Source of the DNA: Ampullaceana balthica
Taxonomy: Eukaryota > Mollusca > Gastropoda > Lymnaeidae
DNA length: 64,000 nucleotides
Reading direction: 5' to 3'
NCBI GenBank assembly: GCA_944989445.1
Contig: CALYLW010000016.1
Coordinates: 3,080,505-3,144,504 of the forward strand
Part shown: piece by piece, positions 36,301 to 51,300 of the stretch
How positions within the stretch are numbered: position 1 is the stretch's first letter
Layout: each line of letters starts with the position of its first letter
Made by a program: the position numbers and the translations under genes
Notes under the pieces: model-generated
Told to the model about the DNA's origin: nothing
What the model saw: the letters and a program-made list of their open reading frames with translations, nothing else
Databases searched by the model: none

Positions 36301-39300
36301 ATGACGGAGACACGGCATCAGAGCGATGAGTTGAAACCAATTTAGAATCCGCTCGCTGGTAGGATGACGGAGACACGGCATCGGAGCGATGAGTTGAAAC
36401 CAATTTAGAATCTGCTCGCTGGTAGGATGACGGAGACACGGCATCAGAGCGATGAGTTGAAACCAATTTAGAATCCGCTCGCTGGTAGGATGACGGAGAC
36501 ACGGCATCGGAGCGATGAGTTGAAACCAATTTAGAATCCGCTCGCTGGTAGGATGACGGAGACACGGCATCAGAGCGATGAGGGGATGACGAGGGCCTAC
36601 CATCGCCTCGACCAGTTTGTTCACTGTTAACCCTAGATTTGTCCTCGTTTGGCTTCGACTGAAACTTTGTAATGCGCGGGGCTGGTCCAGACTTAGCAGT
36701 GATATATACTGGGGATTTCTTGGCGAAACTGACAGGCTGTCGGGACTGCTCGTAGGTTGATTCAACCACGGTGTCGACGCTGGAAACTTGTGATAAACTT
36801 CTGGCGTCGTCTCGAGACAGCCGAGAGCGTTCATAGGTTGACAAATCGTCTCTGTCAGCAGAGGACTTCAAGGTACTTCTCGTTGATTCTGATCTCAAGT
36901 CGCGTCGACTTTGACCAGACCTGGTCTTCAGATCGAGGCTCGCCGACGAGTCATTGAGCCTTGCGTCCGCCTTGGTGTCCAGGATCGTGGGCTTGATGGG
37001 AGTTCTGGATGACCTAACATCATCATCCCCAGCACTAACAGTTTTAGATTTGGGTTTCTCCGATCCCGGTTTGAGCCCACGGTTAGCTTGCTTAACACCG
37101 CTGTATTGAACCGGAGTTGAAGTTACACGCTTGGACACAGGCGAAACTTGAGCTCCTCTACGATCAACGTTGTCCGTGTCTTTACCCTTGGTATCCAGGG
37201 TATTTTGTCTGGCGGTAAAACTTTGCCTTGCCCTAGATCTGGGTTCAATACTGCTCTAAGCTGAGACCGTATCTGCTGGACACGTTGAAAAATCAAGGGA
37301 TTCGGACGTCTGGGGTCTACCATCTATCGTTGGTCCCGGCACTTCGCCAAGGAGCGTCGGGCCAGGTGCAAACTCAAGGATTGTTGGGACACGCTTCATT
37401 GTATTCATCGGCGATTGGTGGAACTGGGCACTTGAGACAGACAGCGAGTCGTGGCGATCGTTGTGGATGGTGGAGCCCGAACTTGAGTCAATGACTGTGG
37501 GGAGTAAAGGTTCTCGTTTAGTGGGAGACACTAAACTGCAGCTGACAGAAGACCCATCTCCTCCAACGGGCGAGACATCATCAAGGATCGTGGGACCCGG
37601 GGCAAAAGCCAGAAATGTAGGCATTAGTTTGAGATTAGAAGACTTTCCGTTGGTGGCAAAGCTGTGGTGTAACTGTGGGGTAGCATCCTTAGCTGCATCG
37701 TTATCCTCCAAGATTGTTGGCCCAGGGGCGGAATCAAGGAATGTCGGCATGAATGTACTGAACTTACTGGATATCGCATTTAGAATGGGACTAGACTGCA
37801 GAGAAACTACGCCCAAGTCAGATTCTTGGATATCCTCCAGACTCATAGGCATTTGGTGAACAGATTCGATAAACTTATTAACTTTAGATGACTTATCAGG
37901 ACTGGCCAACAAAGACACTTGACCGTACTCGATATTTTCCGACGCATCATCTAGAACCGTTGGTCCAGGAGCCGAGTCGAGGAAGGTCGGAACCAACTTG
38001 CTCATTTTATTTGATAATGAGCCAACGTTTTCAGTTGGTGGTGTGGGATCATCAACATTATCCAGAGCCAAAACGTCGAGGATAGTTGGACCTGGCGCCA
38101 ACTCCAGCATCGTTGGCCCATCAAAATACGAACTTCTAGTGAGGATATTCTTGAGATTTTGTTTAGTCGCCAGGCCCGAGAGCTTCTTTTCGTTTTTCTT
38201 AGGTTTGATGGCAGTCAATGTTGGCCCGGGCACATCTTTCAGCAGCGTCGGCCCGGGATTGTCTTCAATCATCGTCGGCCCTGGGACAAAGTCGAGCAGC
38301 GTCGGCTCCGGTGTAATTTCCAGGAGAGTCGGCCCCGGTGCAACTTTGAGAATCGTTGGTCCCGGTATGAGATCGAGTCTGGTGGGGACCAGAGTTGTTT
38401 CATTAGAGTTCTGAGCATGGGCATTGCGAGTCTTAGTTGACGGCGGGGCGTCAACAACGGGGATAGCTGCTGGGGCATTGCGAGGCTTAGTTGACGGCGG
38501 GGCGTCAACAACGGGGATAGCTGCTGGGGCATCACCGGCAAATGCAGCGCCCGAAAAGGCTTTAAGTTCCGACTTTAAATTAATACTCGTGGCAGTCTTT
38601 TTGAAATCAAACCTTCCTCTCCTGGCGTCTGCGGCAAGAGTGGTGGGCACACGTAAATCGTGAATTGTAGTTGGTTTGGCCGAGTCCTCTTGGGCGGCAG
38701 ATCCCAAGATTCTTAAATCAAGGCTGTGTGGTCTTTTCTTGTAATCCTGTTTTCCTTCTTTGGCTTGAGAATAAAATCGGTTGCTTCCTGACCTAAGTAT
38801 TCCTTTCGCTCCAGTGAAAAATTCATTTCTAGCCGGCCCAAAGTAATCATCAAATCTTGTTGCCTCCGCTGACTCGTGACGCCGGTAAGGCCCTGATAGA
38901 TCGAAATCTCAGTACAATTATGGTATCCCAAAGGTAAACCCTCAGAGAGAGGAGGGTAATAGTAATAGAACAACTGAGGTATCCTAAGTTTAAGGTCTTC
39001 GATATTAAAAAAAAATTAAAAAATTGGTGTATCACAAGTTTGAAAACTAGTTGGTTTCTCCCAAGTATAAAGTTTTCCCAATAAGTATAAAATCGTGCGT
39101 GACAGCATGAAATGTTTGAGTGCAAAATAATGAACAATATTTTGTCGGTAATTTTCCTTGATCAGTTTAAGAGTAAACCTTGCCCGCCCCATATCGATTA
39201 ACCAAATCGTCTTAATACAAATTTGTATTGACTTGCTGTCAGAAGCCCAGGGGACGACCCCAGGTGTAATGAGAAAGAAAAAAAAAGAAACGTAGTGGAT

Positions 39301-42300
39301 CTTTTATTTCAAATTATTTTAATTAAATACAAACTCTGTACCCTAATCATATTAAAACGTCTTTTAGACCGCTAAAATATTTTTTTAAACAATAATTTTT
39401 TGCATTCCACCTCCCAAGCCCCATTTTGAAATTTACTAAACATTAAATCCCCCCTCTCCCACAAATTTAAAAACACATACACTACACAACGGACTGATTT
39501 ATGGACGCTTTAAAATTTAATGATAGAAAATGATGAATTTTGTGTTAGTGAGATACTTTGAACTTGGGGGATTATAGACTATACTACACAAATATGATAC
39601 GGAACCATTGGACACGTATAAATAGTATAATGATAATGAATTATATAAATTATATAAATCTTTAAAGACATTTTTTTAAACATGATAACTAATTAATATA
39701 GTATAATAGCTACGATTATTTTTAAACAACGTTATAAAGCTTGTATAATAGATAGTCACTGTTTGTTACTGATAATTGTCTTTAGTCTTTAGTGAGGGAA
39801 CACGTAGTAACTGCGGTAGTAGGCTTTGACTTTGATTTTTAATACAATTTCAATTATAATAATAATAATGATATATATAATTTATATTATAATACAATAG
39901 CCATCAGAAAATGTGTTAAAAGCAAAACTTGCTTGCTTAAAATTGATTTCCAAATAACTGCTGTAAAAGGCATACAAGAGAAGCAAGTTAGTTAATTACC
40001 TGCCGAAAAATTCCAATTATGTTCCATAATATATTCAAAAATCCTAATACTACACTAAAACAACAGCTATCAGACAAAACAAAAAGAAACGGATTTGACG
40101 TCACAGAAAATTCAAAACGCAAATTTCGGCATATAGAAATGAAACGCATCATAATTATGGTAAATGAGAGTCTTAATCTTTAACTTTAACAATATATTTT
40201 TGCTGACTTATTAAATCATTGTAAACAATGGATAATAACTGCATTGAAATAAAGAAATAACTTTCATTTGTACAACACCGATCTGTTATGTAGACTACGT
40301 GTTCTGATTTATTTAAAGATAAACAATCAATATTTAATGACATCCCCCCCCCATTTCTTAATCTCAAGCATTGGTTGATTTAATGCACTCCTACTCATAG
40401 AACCTTGTTTATTAGATTGTGTCTACAGTTGGTTGCTTGCTGGCCTGTCAAGACTGTAATTTAGATCCATTAAATATTTGATATCTTGTCGTATCTTAAA
40501 GTTAAAGTTATTATCCATTATCGTAGCCTCCACTTTGAGATTTATGGGGTTAGTTAGTTAATTATTCCTCTCGGGCCGAAGACGGCACATTGGGCAGAAT
40601 TCATGAATTTCCATTTACGACGATCCGTCGCCAATTGTATTAGGTCTTGATTATTTCTTAGACCCATGGTTGAGCTTTCTCTTTTGATTGTTCTACGTAG
40701 GGTTTCCTTTGGTCTTCCTTGTTTTCTTTTGCCTTTTGGTGTCCATATGAAGGCCTGACGAGGGAGTCTTCTCTCGTCCTTTCGAAGAACATGACCGATA
40801 TAATTCCAACGTATTCAAAACAATAACTCGTTCGTTTTACTTTGAACTGCACCCGAGAAAGTCTTATTTCATCACTATTCATTATAACTGAGAGCTAAAT
40901 GACAGAATGTAGTCTATAGTCATAGTGAGTGGTCACATTTGTCAGATACAATATAACTGAGAGCTAAATGTCAACTTTATGACTATAGACTATAGTCATA
41001 GTGAGTGGGTAGCTATGTCATATACAATATAACTGAGAGCTAAATGACAACTTTATGACTATAGTCATAGTGAGTGGTTAGCTGTGTCATATACAATATA
41101 ACTGAGAGCTAAATGACAACTTTATGACTATAGTCATGAGTCATAGTGAGTCAACCTATACTATAGTATAAGATTCATAGTGAGTGTTCAGCTGTGTCAG
41201 ATACAATATAGCAATAATCTACAGTGAAATAACATTCTTTCTGGTCCTACTTTCTAACACAACGAACATACTAAACAGAAGAGTGACACTGTTACTTCTT
41301 AGTCACAATTTGGAATGACATTCGTAACAACTAAACACATTGCCGTTCAATAGCCACAAATAGCCACTTGTGATTTCTAACCTACTGAAAATTAAATATG
41401 AAACTACTCAGTCATTTGACTTTAAAAAACATGAAACACTTGATCAAATTACAATAACCTTTTTTTTAAATAAAGAAAATCAGAAACGTGTAAAAATCCA
41501 ATGACAACGGATTAGTTGATTGTCTAATATAACTAACCAACCAATTCAAAATATTCCAGGTCCGCGTTAGCATTACGTGTATGGACAAAATTAAGTATTG
41601 ATAAAAGAAAGACCACTTTCGCAGGTACCAACTTTCCAGTTGAGCAATTTAATTAATGCCATTGATTCGTTTTAACAAGAATCCATCACACTGACACAGT
41701 GAAAATCGTTCACAGAATCCACTGCAACATTAAAACAATATCAATATCGAAAACATTGAAGGTGAAGGCCACTTAATGACGTAATTCTACCAAAAGTGAT
41801 ACGGCTACAGACACAACAGTGCATCCCGTAAGTACGACTAGAACCACGGCAGTAACCTCATCAATGAACTCATGGATGTTAAGATACCACAAGAGTCCTG
41901 TTATTTTTATGGGACAGCTAGCTACTGACTACACAAACACACCGCTGCTGTAGTGCCGGGCCTGGGCACTGCCACAAACAGCCAGTCAGTCCCAGATAGC
42001 CTTGGTTGCCTGGCCTTACCTCACTAAGCAGGTAGAAGGCCCAGGTCATAGAGCGTAGATAAGCCCTCAGATTTTTCACACCTCTCTAGCCCAGGTGTTC
42101 AGGAGCCCTTTTGTCACCCTGGCCAATATTTGTCCATGGTCACAGGGGGGAATGGCAAAAAAAACCGCGATTGGAGGAAGTAGAATGATGTTATACGACA
42201 GGTACGTATTAATGGGGGGGGGGAATATCTTTACCCCAATGGTTCTCAAATATTCATCATTAATCTTAATCAAAAAGTTTCTCAAATGTTCTTGCCGAGG

Positions 42301-45300
42301 GACTATCCTCAACTAAACCATGGGCTTAAAGGTTAGCTGTCAACAAATTGAATTCAAAATAGATGACGTCATCAACAAGTGAGTTGTAAATCCAATCAAC
42401 CCCATGCAATGCCAGTAGTCCTTGAACCGGGTTCCTCAGACATTTGCGCTCACAAAACCAAGTCCAAAAACTAACAACCAGCAACAGAATACGATCATTC
42501 TTAGTAATACAGTATACCTTCGATTTTCACAAACGAATAACGCCATGGAGTTAGCGACAGTAAGTTATTAAACTCATCCACAGTCTCTCGTGTGCAGTTG
42601 GTCCAAAGTTGCTACATATTTCCCAGAGGAACATTTTGCAAAAACGAGACGAATTCAGTTGGCATGATGGAAAAATGAACAGTTTGCAAGAACGAGAAGA
42701 ATACAGTTTGCTGGAGTGGAAAATGAACAGTTCACTAGAAAGCCAACTAGTAAGAACGTATCAGTGACTGTCACCGCTAGTAAATTTTGTCTTGCACAAT
42801 TCTGCTGTAGTCATACAATATTTCAAACAAATCTTTGCTCGTAAATGAAATTTTTTTTCCACGTTCATGTCGAAAAACATTGTGAAGGTAGATAATTATT
42901 ATAAATAGTTGTTAGTCATTTCATTTTATAAATGGTGTACATACGTTTAAATGTGAGGTTTTATTTTGTAAAATCGCACGTCACCTTTACTTAAAACTTA
43001 AAGTAGTTGGTCGTCAATTTTGGATGTTTATGGTGCAATGTTGATGACGGTCCAAGTCTACGATGTTCCATAGCAATATATCTAAAGTAACATTCCACAC
43101 TGGTTTAGGTACTTGTCTGTTATCCGACCACCAAGATATTAAAACTTATTTTATTTTTTGTATTAACTGTTGTAAATCATCAACATACATAATTCCCGTA
43201 ATGGGTGTAATGCTTCTTGGATGTAATGATGATTTGTTCAATAGTGCGCACCAAAAATTACTGCACCAAATATAACTCTTTTCTAACGTTCCACATAAAA
43301 TTGTTAAATATTATAATAAATGAATAAAATAAAAATAAATGAAAGTTCTGTATTACGTTATTTTTTTAATCTGATGTGTATTTATTTTGAAAACTTCCGT
43401 CATTTTTGACGGGTGATACACTAGTAATATACATATTATTTATAAGCCATACTAATACAGTATAAAACAAATTATACTTGACTATATACACTTTATTAAT
43501 TTAACTATATTGAAATTTGACAAGAATGAGAACAACACTGATTAAAAACAAGCTAAACAATAAATGAAAAAAAAGCTGCCATTAAAAAGAAATGGGCTGC
43601 CTTATGTGTTATCAAATGTAATATAATATCACTATTTTTTTTTAAAATTCGGTTTGGATTACACTCAAGAAACCGTTAATCACAGCCTACATTTCGTTGA
43701 TCCTATTACCTTGCTAACACAGCCTACATTTCGTTGATCCTATTACCTTGCTAACACAGCCTACATTTCGTTGATCATATTACCGTTGCTAACACCCAAC
43801 TAATCGAGCGGCAATGGAAATCAGTAAAGGAGCCAAATAAACGCCACAACGGGACTCCGCGTCATATTATAGATAGAAAATTATATTAACATTTATTTAG
43901 TAGTAATTTTTAAATTGTAATAGCCAACGTTTCGCGGTGTTTCCAGCAGTTAATACCCCTTAAAAAAAAACTTTTTGGTGGTCGGATAACAGACAAGTAC
44001 CCTGGTGTATCAGTGATGGTTAATACGATTCTTCTGTTATATGAATGAAAGTCTATACTCTATACTGTTACATAACAGACAAGTACCCTGGTGTATCAGT
44101 GATGGTTAATACGATTCTTCTGTTATATGAAAGTCTATACTCTATACTGTTACATAACAGACAAGTACCCTGGTGTATCAGTGATGGTTAATACGATTCT
44201 TCTGTTATATGAAAGTCTATACTCTATACTGTTACACGACAACATTTACACAAAATAAACAGGAAACAAGCATAAACTAAAAATTCAGTCATGTTGTATG
44301 TTCGCCCACTACTCCAATCTGGTGACTATTTCATGACTATTTCACAACAATTCCGTCATGTTGTATGTTTGATCACTACTACAACACTTCGATCATGTTG
44401 TATGTTTGATCACTACTACAACACTTCGATCATGTTGTGTGTTTGACCACTGTTTCACAACACTTCGATCATGGTGTATGTTTGACCACTACTACAACAC
44501 TTCGGTCATGTTGTATGTTTGACCACTATTTCACAACACTTCCAGCATGCTGTATATGTGACCACTATTTCACAACACTTCCAGCATGCTGTATATGTGA
44601 CCACTATTTCACAACACTTCCAGCATGCTGTATATGTGACCACTATTTCACAACACTTCCAGCATGCTGTATATGTGACCACTATTTCACAACACTTCCA
44701 GCATGCTGTATATTTGAGCACTATTTCACAACACTTCCAGCATGCTGTATATGTGACCACTATTTCACAACACTTCCAGCATGCTGTATATGTGACCACT
44801 ATTTCACAACACTTCCAGCATGCTGTATATGTGACCACTATTTCACAACACTTCCAGCATGCTGTATATGTGACCACTATTTCACAACACTTCCAGCATG
44901 CTGTATATGTGACCACTATTTCACAACACTTCCAGCATGCTGTATATGTGACCACTATTTCACAACACTTCCAGCATGCTGTATATGTGACCACTATTTC
45001 ACAACACTTCCAGCATGCTGTATATTTGAGCACTATTTCACAACACTCCAGCATGCTGTATATTTGACCACTATTTCAAAACACTTCCAGCATGCTGTAT
45101 ATGTGACCACTATTTCACAACACTTCCAGCATGCTGTATATGTGACCACTTCTCCAATCAGGTCAATATTCCACAACACCTCGATTGTTGACACGAAAGA
45201 AATAAACCACGAGTATAAATATACACATTTATAATAACAATTAAGCTAACTATGCCGCTGGGAGTTCTTTAAATGAGCACATCCATCTATTTAATGTGTT

Positions 45301-48300
45301 CTCACACTCCATACACTACAGCGAGATCCTCCTATGCCATGCCTCCCTGTTATAGCCCATGTATAATCCAGTTTGGCCAAACCAACAGTCTTGTTCCAGC
45401 TGCACATTCGTTCGACTGTACGCTTTATCCCAGTATCCCCCCAAAATACCGGCTTCATTTTTTTTAGACAAATTAAAACATTAACAATCTAACGCCTGGC
45501 TCAGAAATCTCCTTTTTTAAAACATCCGTTTTCAGTTGTATCTTTGTGTTTTGTCTTATTTTACTTACGGATTGATAAATATTGAATAAAATTCCTGTGT
45601 CGAGAAAAGTTATGGTTGGAAATTAAGTTAAAAACATTAAACTTGCAGAATTAGCATGTGGAGAAGTAAATAACAAATAAATTCGTAAACTGTAATGTTT
45701 TGTCTATAATGTCTAGAACATACTTATTTAACGGTTTTAACGACCCCGTGATTAATTAGTAAACAATCCCCAAAGAAGATTTTGTAGAATTCGTTAGATC
45801 TGTTAAAAAATTCGAGTGAAAGATCTCGTCTGCTGAGGTCTACAGACATGCCGAGCCCAGGTGTGCGCTGCGTTCATTGAGGGAGTGGGCACGGAGAAAA
45901 TACAAGGGCTCTCAAACTCCACAACTTCAGTACAAGCAAAACTAGTTCATTTGTTATGACTGATATTGTTCTTTGCTCCCGACAGTCTATTCATTATGAA
46001 AATGTTCAACTAAAGTTAGACAAATCATTGAAAAATATGCTTCAAGCAGTGGATGTTTGAAAGGGCGTGACTGGTTTGAATATAGTCGTTATTAACAAGC
46101 ACGCCTTGAATATTGCTGGAGTCGAAGGGGCGATCTGTATCAATGGCACAAGTGAATGCAAACATAGATCCCAAATGACATAGATCACAAATGACATAGA
46201 TCACAAATAACAGTTCACAAATGACATAGATGACAAATAACATGTCACAAATGACATAGATCACAAATAACATATCACAAATGACATAGATCAGAAATTT
46301 CAGATCAGAAATGACAGTTTTAAATTAAAGACCTATTGAAACTCTCTATCTATGGAATATCACCTTATTTAAATCAAAGACAGCTATTTACATGTGACCA
46401 CCGTCCCCAGAACGAGATTCACCGCGTACAAGTGGCCAGGAAACTTGGGAGGAGAAACCAACAATGGCTCTATATACAGATATACTTACAGAGATAAAAG
46501 CCAGAACCGTTTCAATAAATTTTTCGTATTATTTTAATCCATCCAGTAGGACCGGGGGATGGCAGCTAAAGAACTAGAGAAGGGCGTGAGTGTGTGTGTA
46601 TGTGTGCGAGTGTGTGTGCTGAAGTTTACAATTAAGCAAGGCTGTGGCGGGCGTGTTCAACGGAGAGATGAGGGGAACACTGACGGGGGGGGCACACAAT
46701 GTATGTGGTGTTTGGTGAGGTGGATGAAAAGCTATTAAAAAAAGTAGGGGGGTGTGTAAATGGTCTATATCCACGCCTTGGACCACCCATGTTCTTAGAA
46801 GTGACTTAAAATGGATTCATCTTGACGTTATTAAATCTGATGAGGCTTTTGTACAGAAGTTTATTTACATGATTATAATACATATCATATATAGACAGAT
46901 GGATGCATGTAAGGACGGATAGCTAACAGAGAGACAGACGGATAGATGGATGGATAAAGTTACATTTAACAGATCCAAAACAACAAAAACAAAAAGATTC
47001 GCACCCCCCCCCTTTTTTTCCGCCTCGCAACGTCCTTCTATTTTCGTTCACACGGTCGGGGTTTAAGGAATCAGCCATAAAACATCGGACGTACTGAAGG
47101 GGGATTTTATCAGAGCGTAAAATTGGCGGTAAGCTTCACAGTCTTGATAAGCTTGATAAGATGGTGTGAGAGTGGTGCGCACAGAGCCGCACCTTGTTGG
47201 CATATATATATATATCCAAATGGTGCGCAACGAGACGCAGCTTGTATGAATTAAAAATTTGTATACGGTTCACCGACAAAACGGCCCCGAAAATTGGACT
47301 CCGACATAACGGCCTTGGACTAATAGTAAAATGTACAATCAAATATTATACTCGTATGTTTACTCACCTATTGAGTGTCAGGTTTAGCTCACAATAAACA
47401 ATAATAATGACCTCACAAGAGTGAATTTAATAGCCTGTACGGGAAATAATATCAAAAGAAAGAATTTTACAATTTTACCGCTTTTTAAGGTTGAAAAGGT
47501 TGACAAAAGCTTAAAATGTAAAAAAAAATATATATATAAGCTTTTGTTAAAAAATGTTAACAATTCTAAGGGCTAACCGTATATAAGAGTCACTCGATGG
47601 TGCACGCTTGTTTAAAACAGTTCAATTTATCAGAACAATTTTACAACTTTATTGCACCGTTAACAACAATTGTAGTTCAAACTATAATTGTACATATTAT
47701 GATTGATAAGATCACTACCAAACGTGTATCTTTAACAAACGATCACAAGTCACTTGAGGGCAATTACTTTCTGAACATACCAAAGACAGAAGAAAATATA
47801 AGATGTTACATATCACTGTAGCGTGTGATAGTGGATCCATGTCAGACATTTAAAAATATCTCTCCGAAGTTCATATCGAATTGAACACATGAGAATCGGT
47901 GACGCTAATTAACACAAGATTAAGTGTGGACATTTACCAAAGGGCGATTGAGAAATCTGGATTATTTCCCTACTGGCTTTTCATTTACTGCCAGCACCTG
48001 TGCATGCCTATGGCCATGTGCTGAAATAAGCTATGCAATCTATGTTTTGGCGGATGAATATCAGACAGATGAAGAGAAGGAAGAGAGTGTTTTGAGAAGA
48101 CCTATTAGAACACGGGGAAATTTCTAAACACGCCCGGAGGCAAATGACAACAGACTCATCTGCTGGACGAGGAAGAACTGGGCTGAGGTTAAGCTAGAAA
48201 AAACTTACAATTGTTTGAACATTCAACAACGACATTCTCCAAGATAGCTCACACTAATAGGCCAAAGTGTAGATAGATGAACGATAGCTTTTCAAAATAG

Positions 48301-51300
48301 ATACCGACAATGAAAAAAAAAGAGTAAAAAATAGCTTACGCTTTAAGTACAATAGCTATAATATGTATCACAAATATCCGGAAAAATCAATCCGTACAAC
48401 GAAGTACACAACGGACGGCACTAAACTCAACAGTATTAAACAAAGGAAACCCCCAGTTAATCCAACATCGCAAGAACAACACCAATTAGACATCAGGCAA
48501 CACCAGCAGGTCACGAGGTCACTGGGGTACCACACAACTGCGCCGCCGGACAGTCCCACTGGTCAGCAATTAAGTTTGTTCTTGATGCACGGGGGATAAT
48601 CCTCGTTCCATCAATGAACAAATGCAACTGGCGGACACTATTCAAGGCCTGCCCCCCCACCCCATTTACCCCGCCCATTTGATGCGGGGCTCCAGGTAAA
48701 CCATCTTAGCTCTCACTTCTGCTTGGATAAACGGACGTTATGTCTGTCTATTCACTAGTTCGCAGGTTTGGCTTCACAGCGCAGGTGTGCGACCTACATT
48801 GACTATAAAATATAAAAAAAATTGGGGGAGGGGGGATTTCCCTTCGGGTTAAAATGGGGTTGAATAATAGAGATAAATTATAAGTTTTATTGACGGCGTA
48901 AATATTTGTTTAACATTTCACATCATATTTATAACAGTGCTCCCAGTGGTATTAATACAGCAAACACAAAACGTTGACTACATCATGCTCTTATAAGATA
49001 TTTGTCAATCATAATGGATCAATGTATGGTTTTTATTTTTAAAAAACTTAATTCCTCACTTTATTACTGATTTTTTTCCCCTCAATACACCGTTAAGATC
49101 AAAATTGTCTGGGGCATTTCCATAACTGTACTTAAAACCAGGTCACGTGGCGACTAAATTTAGCTGTAACAGCCCAACCATGCAAACTGTTCACTATTTT
49201 AATGAACCATATTTTTCACTAACAGACCCGTTGTTCTGTTGTCTTTTGTAGATTACAAAGGATAACAGGTTGCATTTTACCAAGTCTACATTGGCATTCT
49301 ACAGACTAATAACAAACAATGACTAAAGGGTGCACCATATAACTACTGGGGCACAAGGGTGCACCATATAACTACTGGGGTACAAGGGTGCACCATATAA
49401 CTACTGGGTACAAGGGTGCACCATATAGCTACTGGGGTACAAGGGTGCACCATATAACTACTGGGGTACAAGGGTGCACCATATAACTACGGGGGAGAAG
49501 GGTGCACCATATAACTACTGGGGTACAAGGGTGCACCATATAACTACTGGGGTACAAGGGTGCACCATATAACTACTGGGGTACAAGGGTGCACCATATA
49601 ACTACTGGGGTACAAGGGTGCACCATATAACTACTGGGTACAAGAGTGCACCATATAACTACTGGGGTACAAGGGTGCACCATATAACTACTGGGTACAA
49701 GGGTGCACCATATAACTACTGGGGTACAAGGGTGCACCATATAACTACTGGGGTACAAGGGTGCACCATATAACTACTGGGGTACAAGGGTGCACCATAT
49801 AACTACTGGGGTACAAGGGTGCACCATATAACTACTGGGGTACAAGGGTGCACCATATAACTACTGGGATACAAGGGTGCACAATATAACTACTGGGGTA
49901 CAAGGGTGCACCATATAACTACTGGGGTACAAGGGTGCACCATATAACTACTGGGGTACAAGGGTGCACCATATAACTACTGGGGAACAAGGGTGCACCA
50001 TATAACTACTGGGGTACAAGGGTGCACCATATAACAACTGGGGTACACGGGTGCACCATATAACAACTGGGGTACACGGGTGCACCATATAACAACTGGG
50101 GTACACGGGTGCACAATATAACTACTGGGGTACAAGGGTGCACCATATAACATTTGGGGTACAAGGGTTTTTCCGAGTTTAAGAACCTTCCATTTTAAGA
50201 CTCAGACATTTTTAGCTCCATCAAAACCAAGCAAACAGGAACAGAATTTTCGTCCATCAAGGGAAACTGTTATTGTTGTTATGGCGACGGGTAGAGGCAT
50301 CAATTTGAATCTGATAAACCCCGTAAATGTCTTGTAATTGTACAACATTGCTGGTCACTATATTTATGGCAGTCTTGCATTCCAAATGTGATGCAAAATA
50401 TTTGCAGGACATCAATTCCTGATTTAATAACACATGTATATAATCAGACACACGAGAGGTCAACTTCCCCACTAGAATTTCTCTCCTTTGTCCACTGTTG
50501 TCAGTAAATATATAGACTTCCTGACTGGGTGCGATAGAATCTTGTTTTCCTTTTTTTTTAAATTTCAACAAGCTAAAGATAGTCAAACATTGGCCCATTT
50601 ACGGCAGTAGCTGCACATTCAAGTCAACTGCACCGAGTTGCGGTACTTTTTAAAAGGTTACCCTCTCGGAAAAATCCAAACATTAAAAGTCAATTTTCAA
50701 ATGCGATTTAATTTTAATCATGTTTAAAGCTATCATTTAAATTGTACCTCAAACTTCAAGACAAGTAGTAAAAAAAAATATTTTTTAAAAGTTAATTTTT
50801 TTTAAAATGTACATCACAAATGAAAGTAACTCTATTGTTTTAGACCTTTCCCACATTCCCGTAAGCAAACAATTGTTAGGTCACTCCCCATGCTGGAAAC
50901 AATTGTTAGGTCACTCCACATGCTGGAAACAAGTGTTCTTGTCTACATCAGTGCTTCTTAAAGTGGTGGTCCGTGGGCCATCCGACGCTGGTCCCCAGAA
51001 GTTATCAAGAAAGGACCCAAAAATCTAATTAGAATCCTCAAATTTTCACCCACTAATACTAACCATATAGAATAAGCCAATTTTTTCGCAATATGCACAT
51101 AAAATGAATAGGGTTGTTAACGATTAATTATAATTTAATCGTTAACTTTTGAACAATTAACGATTAATTAATCGTTAATTTCGATTAAAGCCAAAAATTA
51201 AAATTTATGATGTCATAAGTAACACGTATTAAACGTTCTTGTTGAAAATCTAAATAACGCTGGAATATCTCCATTATATGTCATCTTTTAAAAATAGACA

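Noticed and set aside
33886..36834. ORFs in other frames and on the plus strand over the nested gene
   Set aside because: Shadows of the long minus-strand frame.
44437..45234. 265-codon plus-strand ORF with CCICDHYFTTLPA repeats, cysteine-rich
   Set aside because: Pure 39-bp array translation, also open in a second plus frame and on the minus strand.
47924..48127. 67-codon plus ORF with acidic LADEYQTDEEKEE tail
   Set aside because: Short, no partner exons or recognisable domain; may be an old transposon piece.
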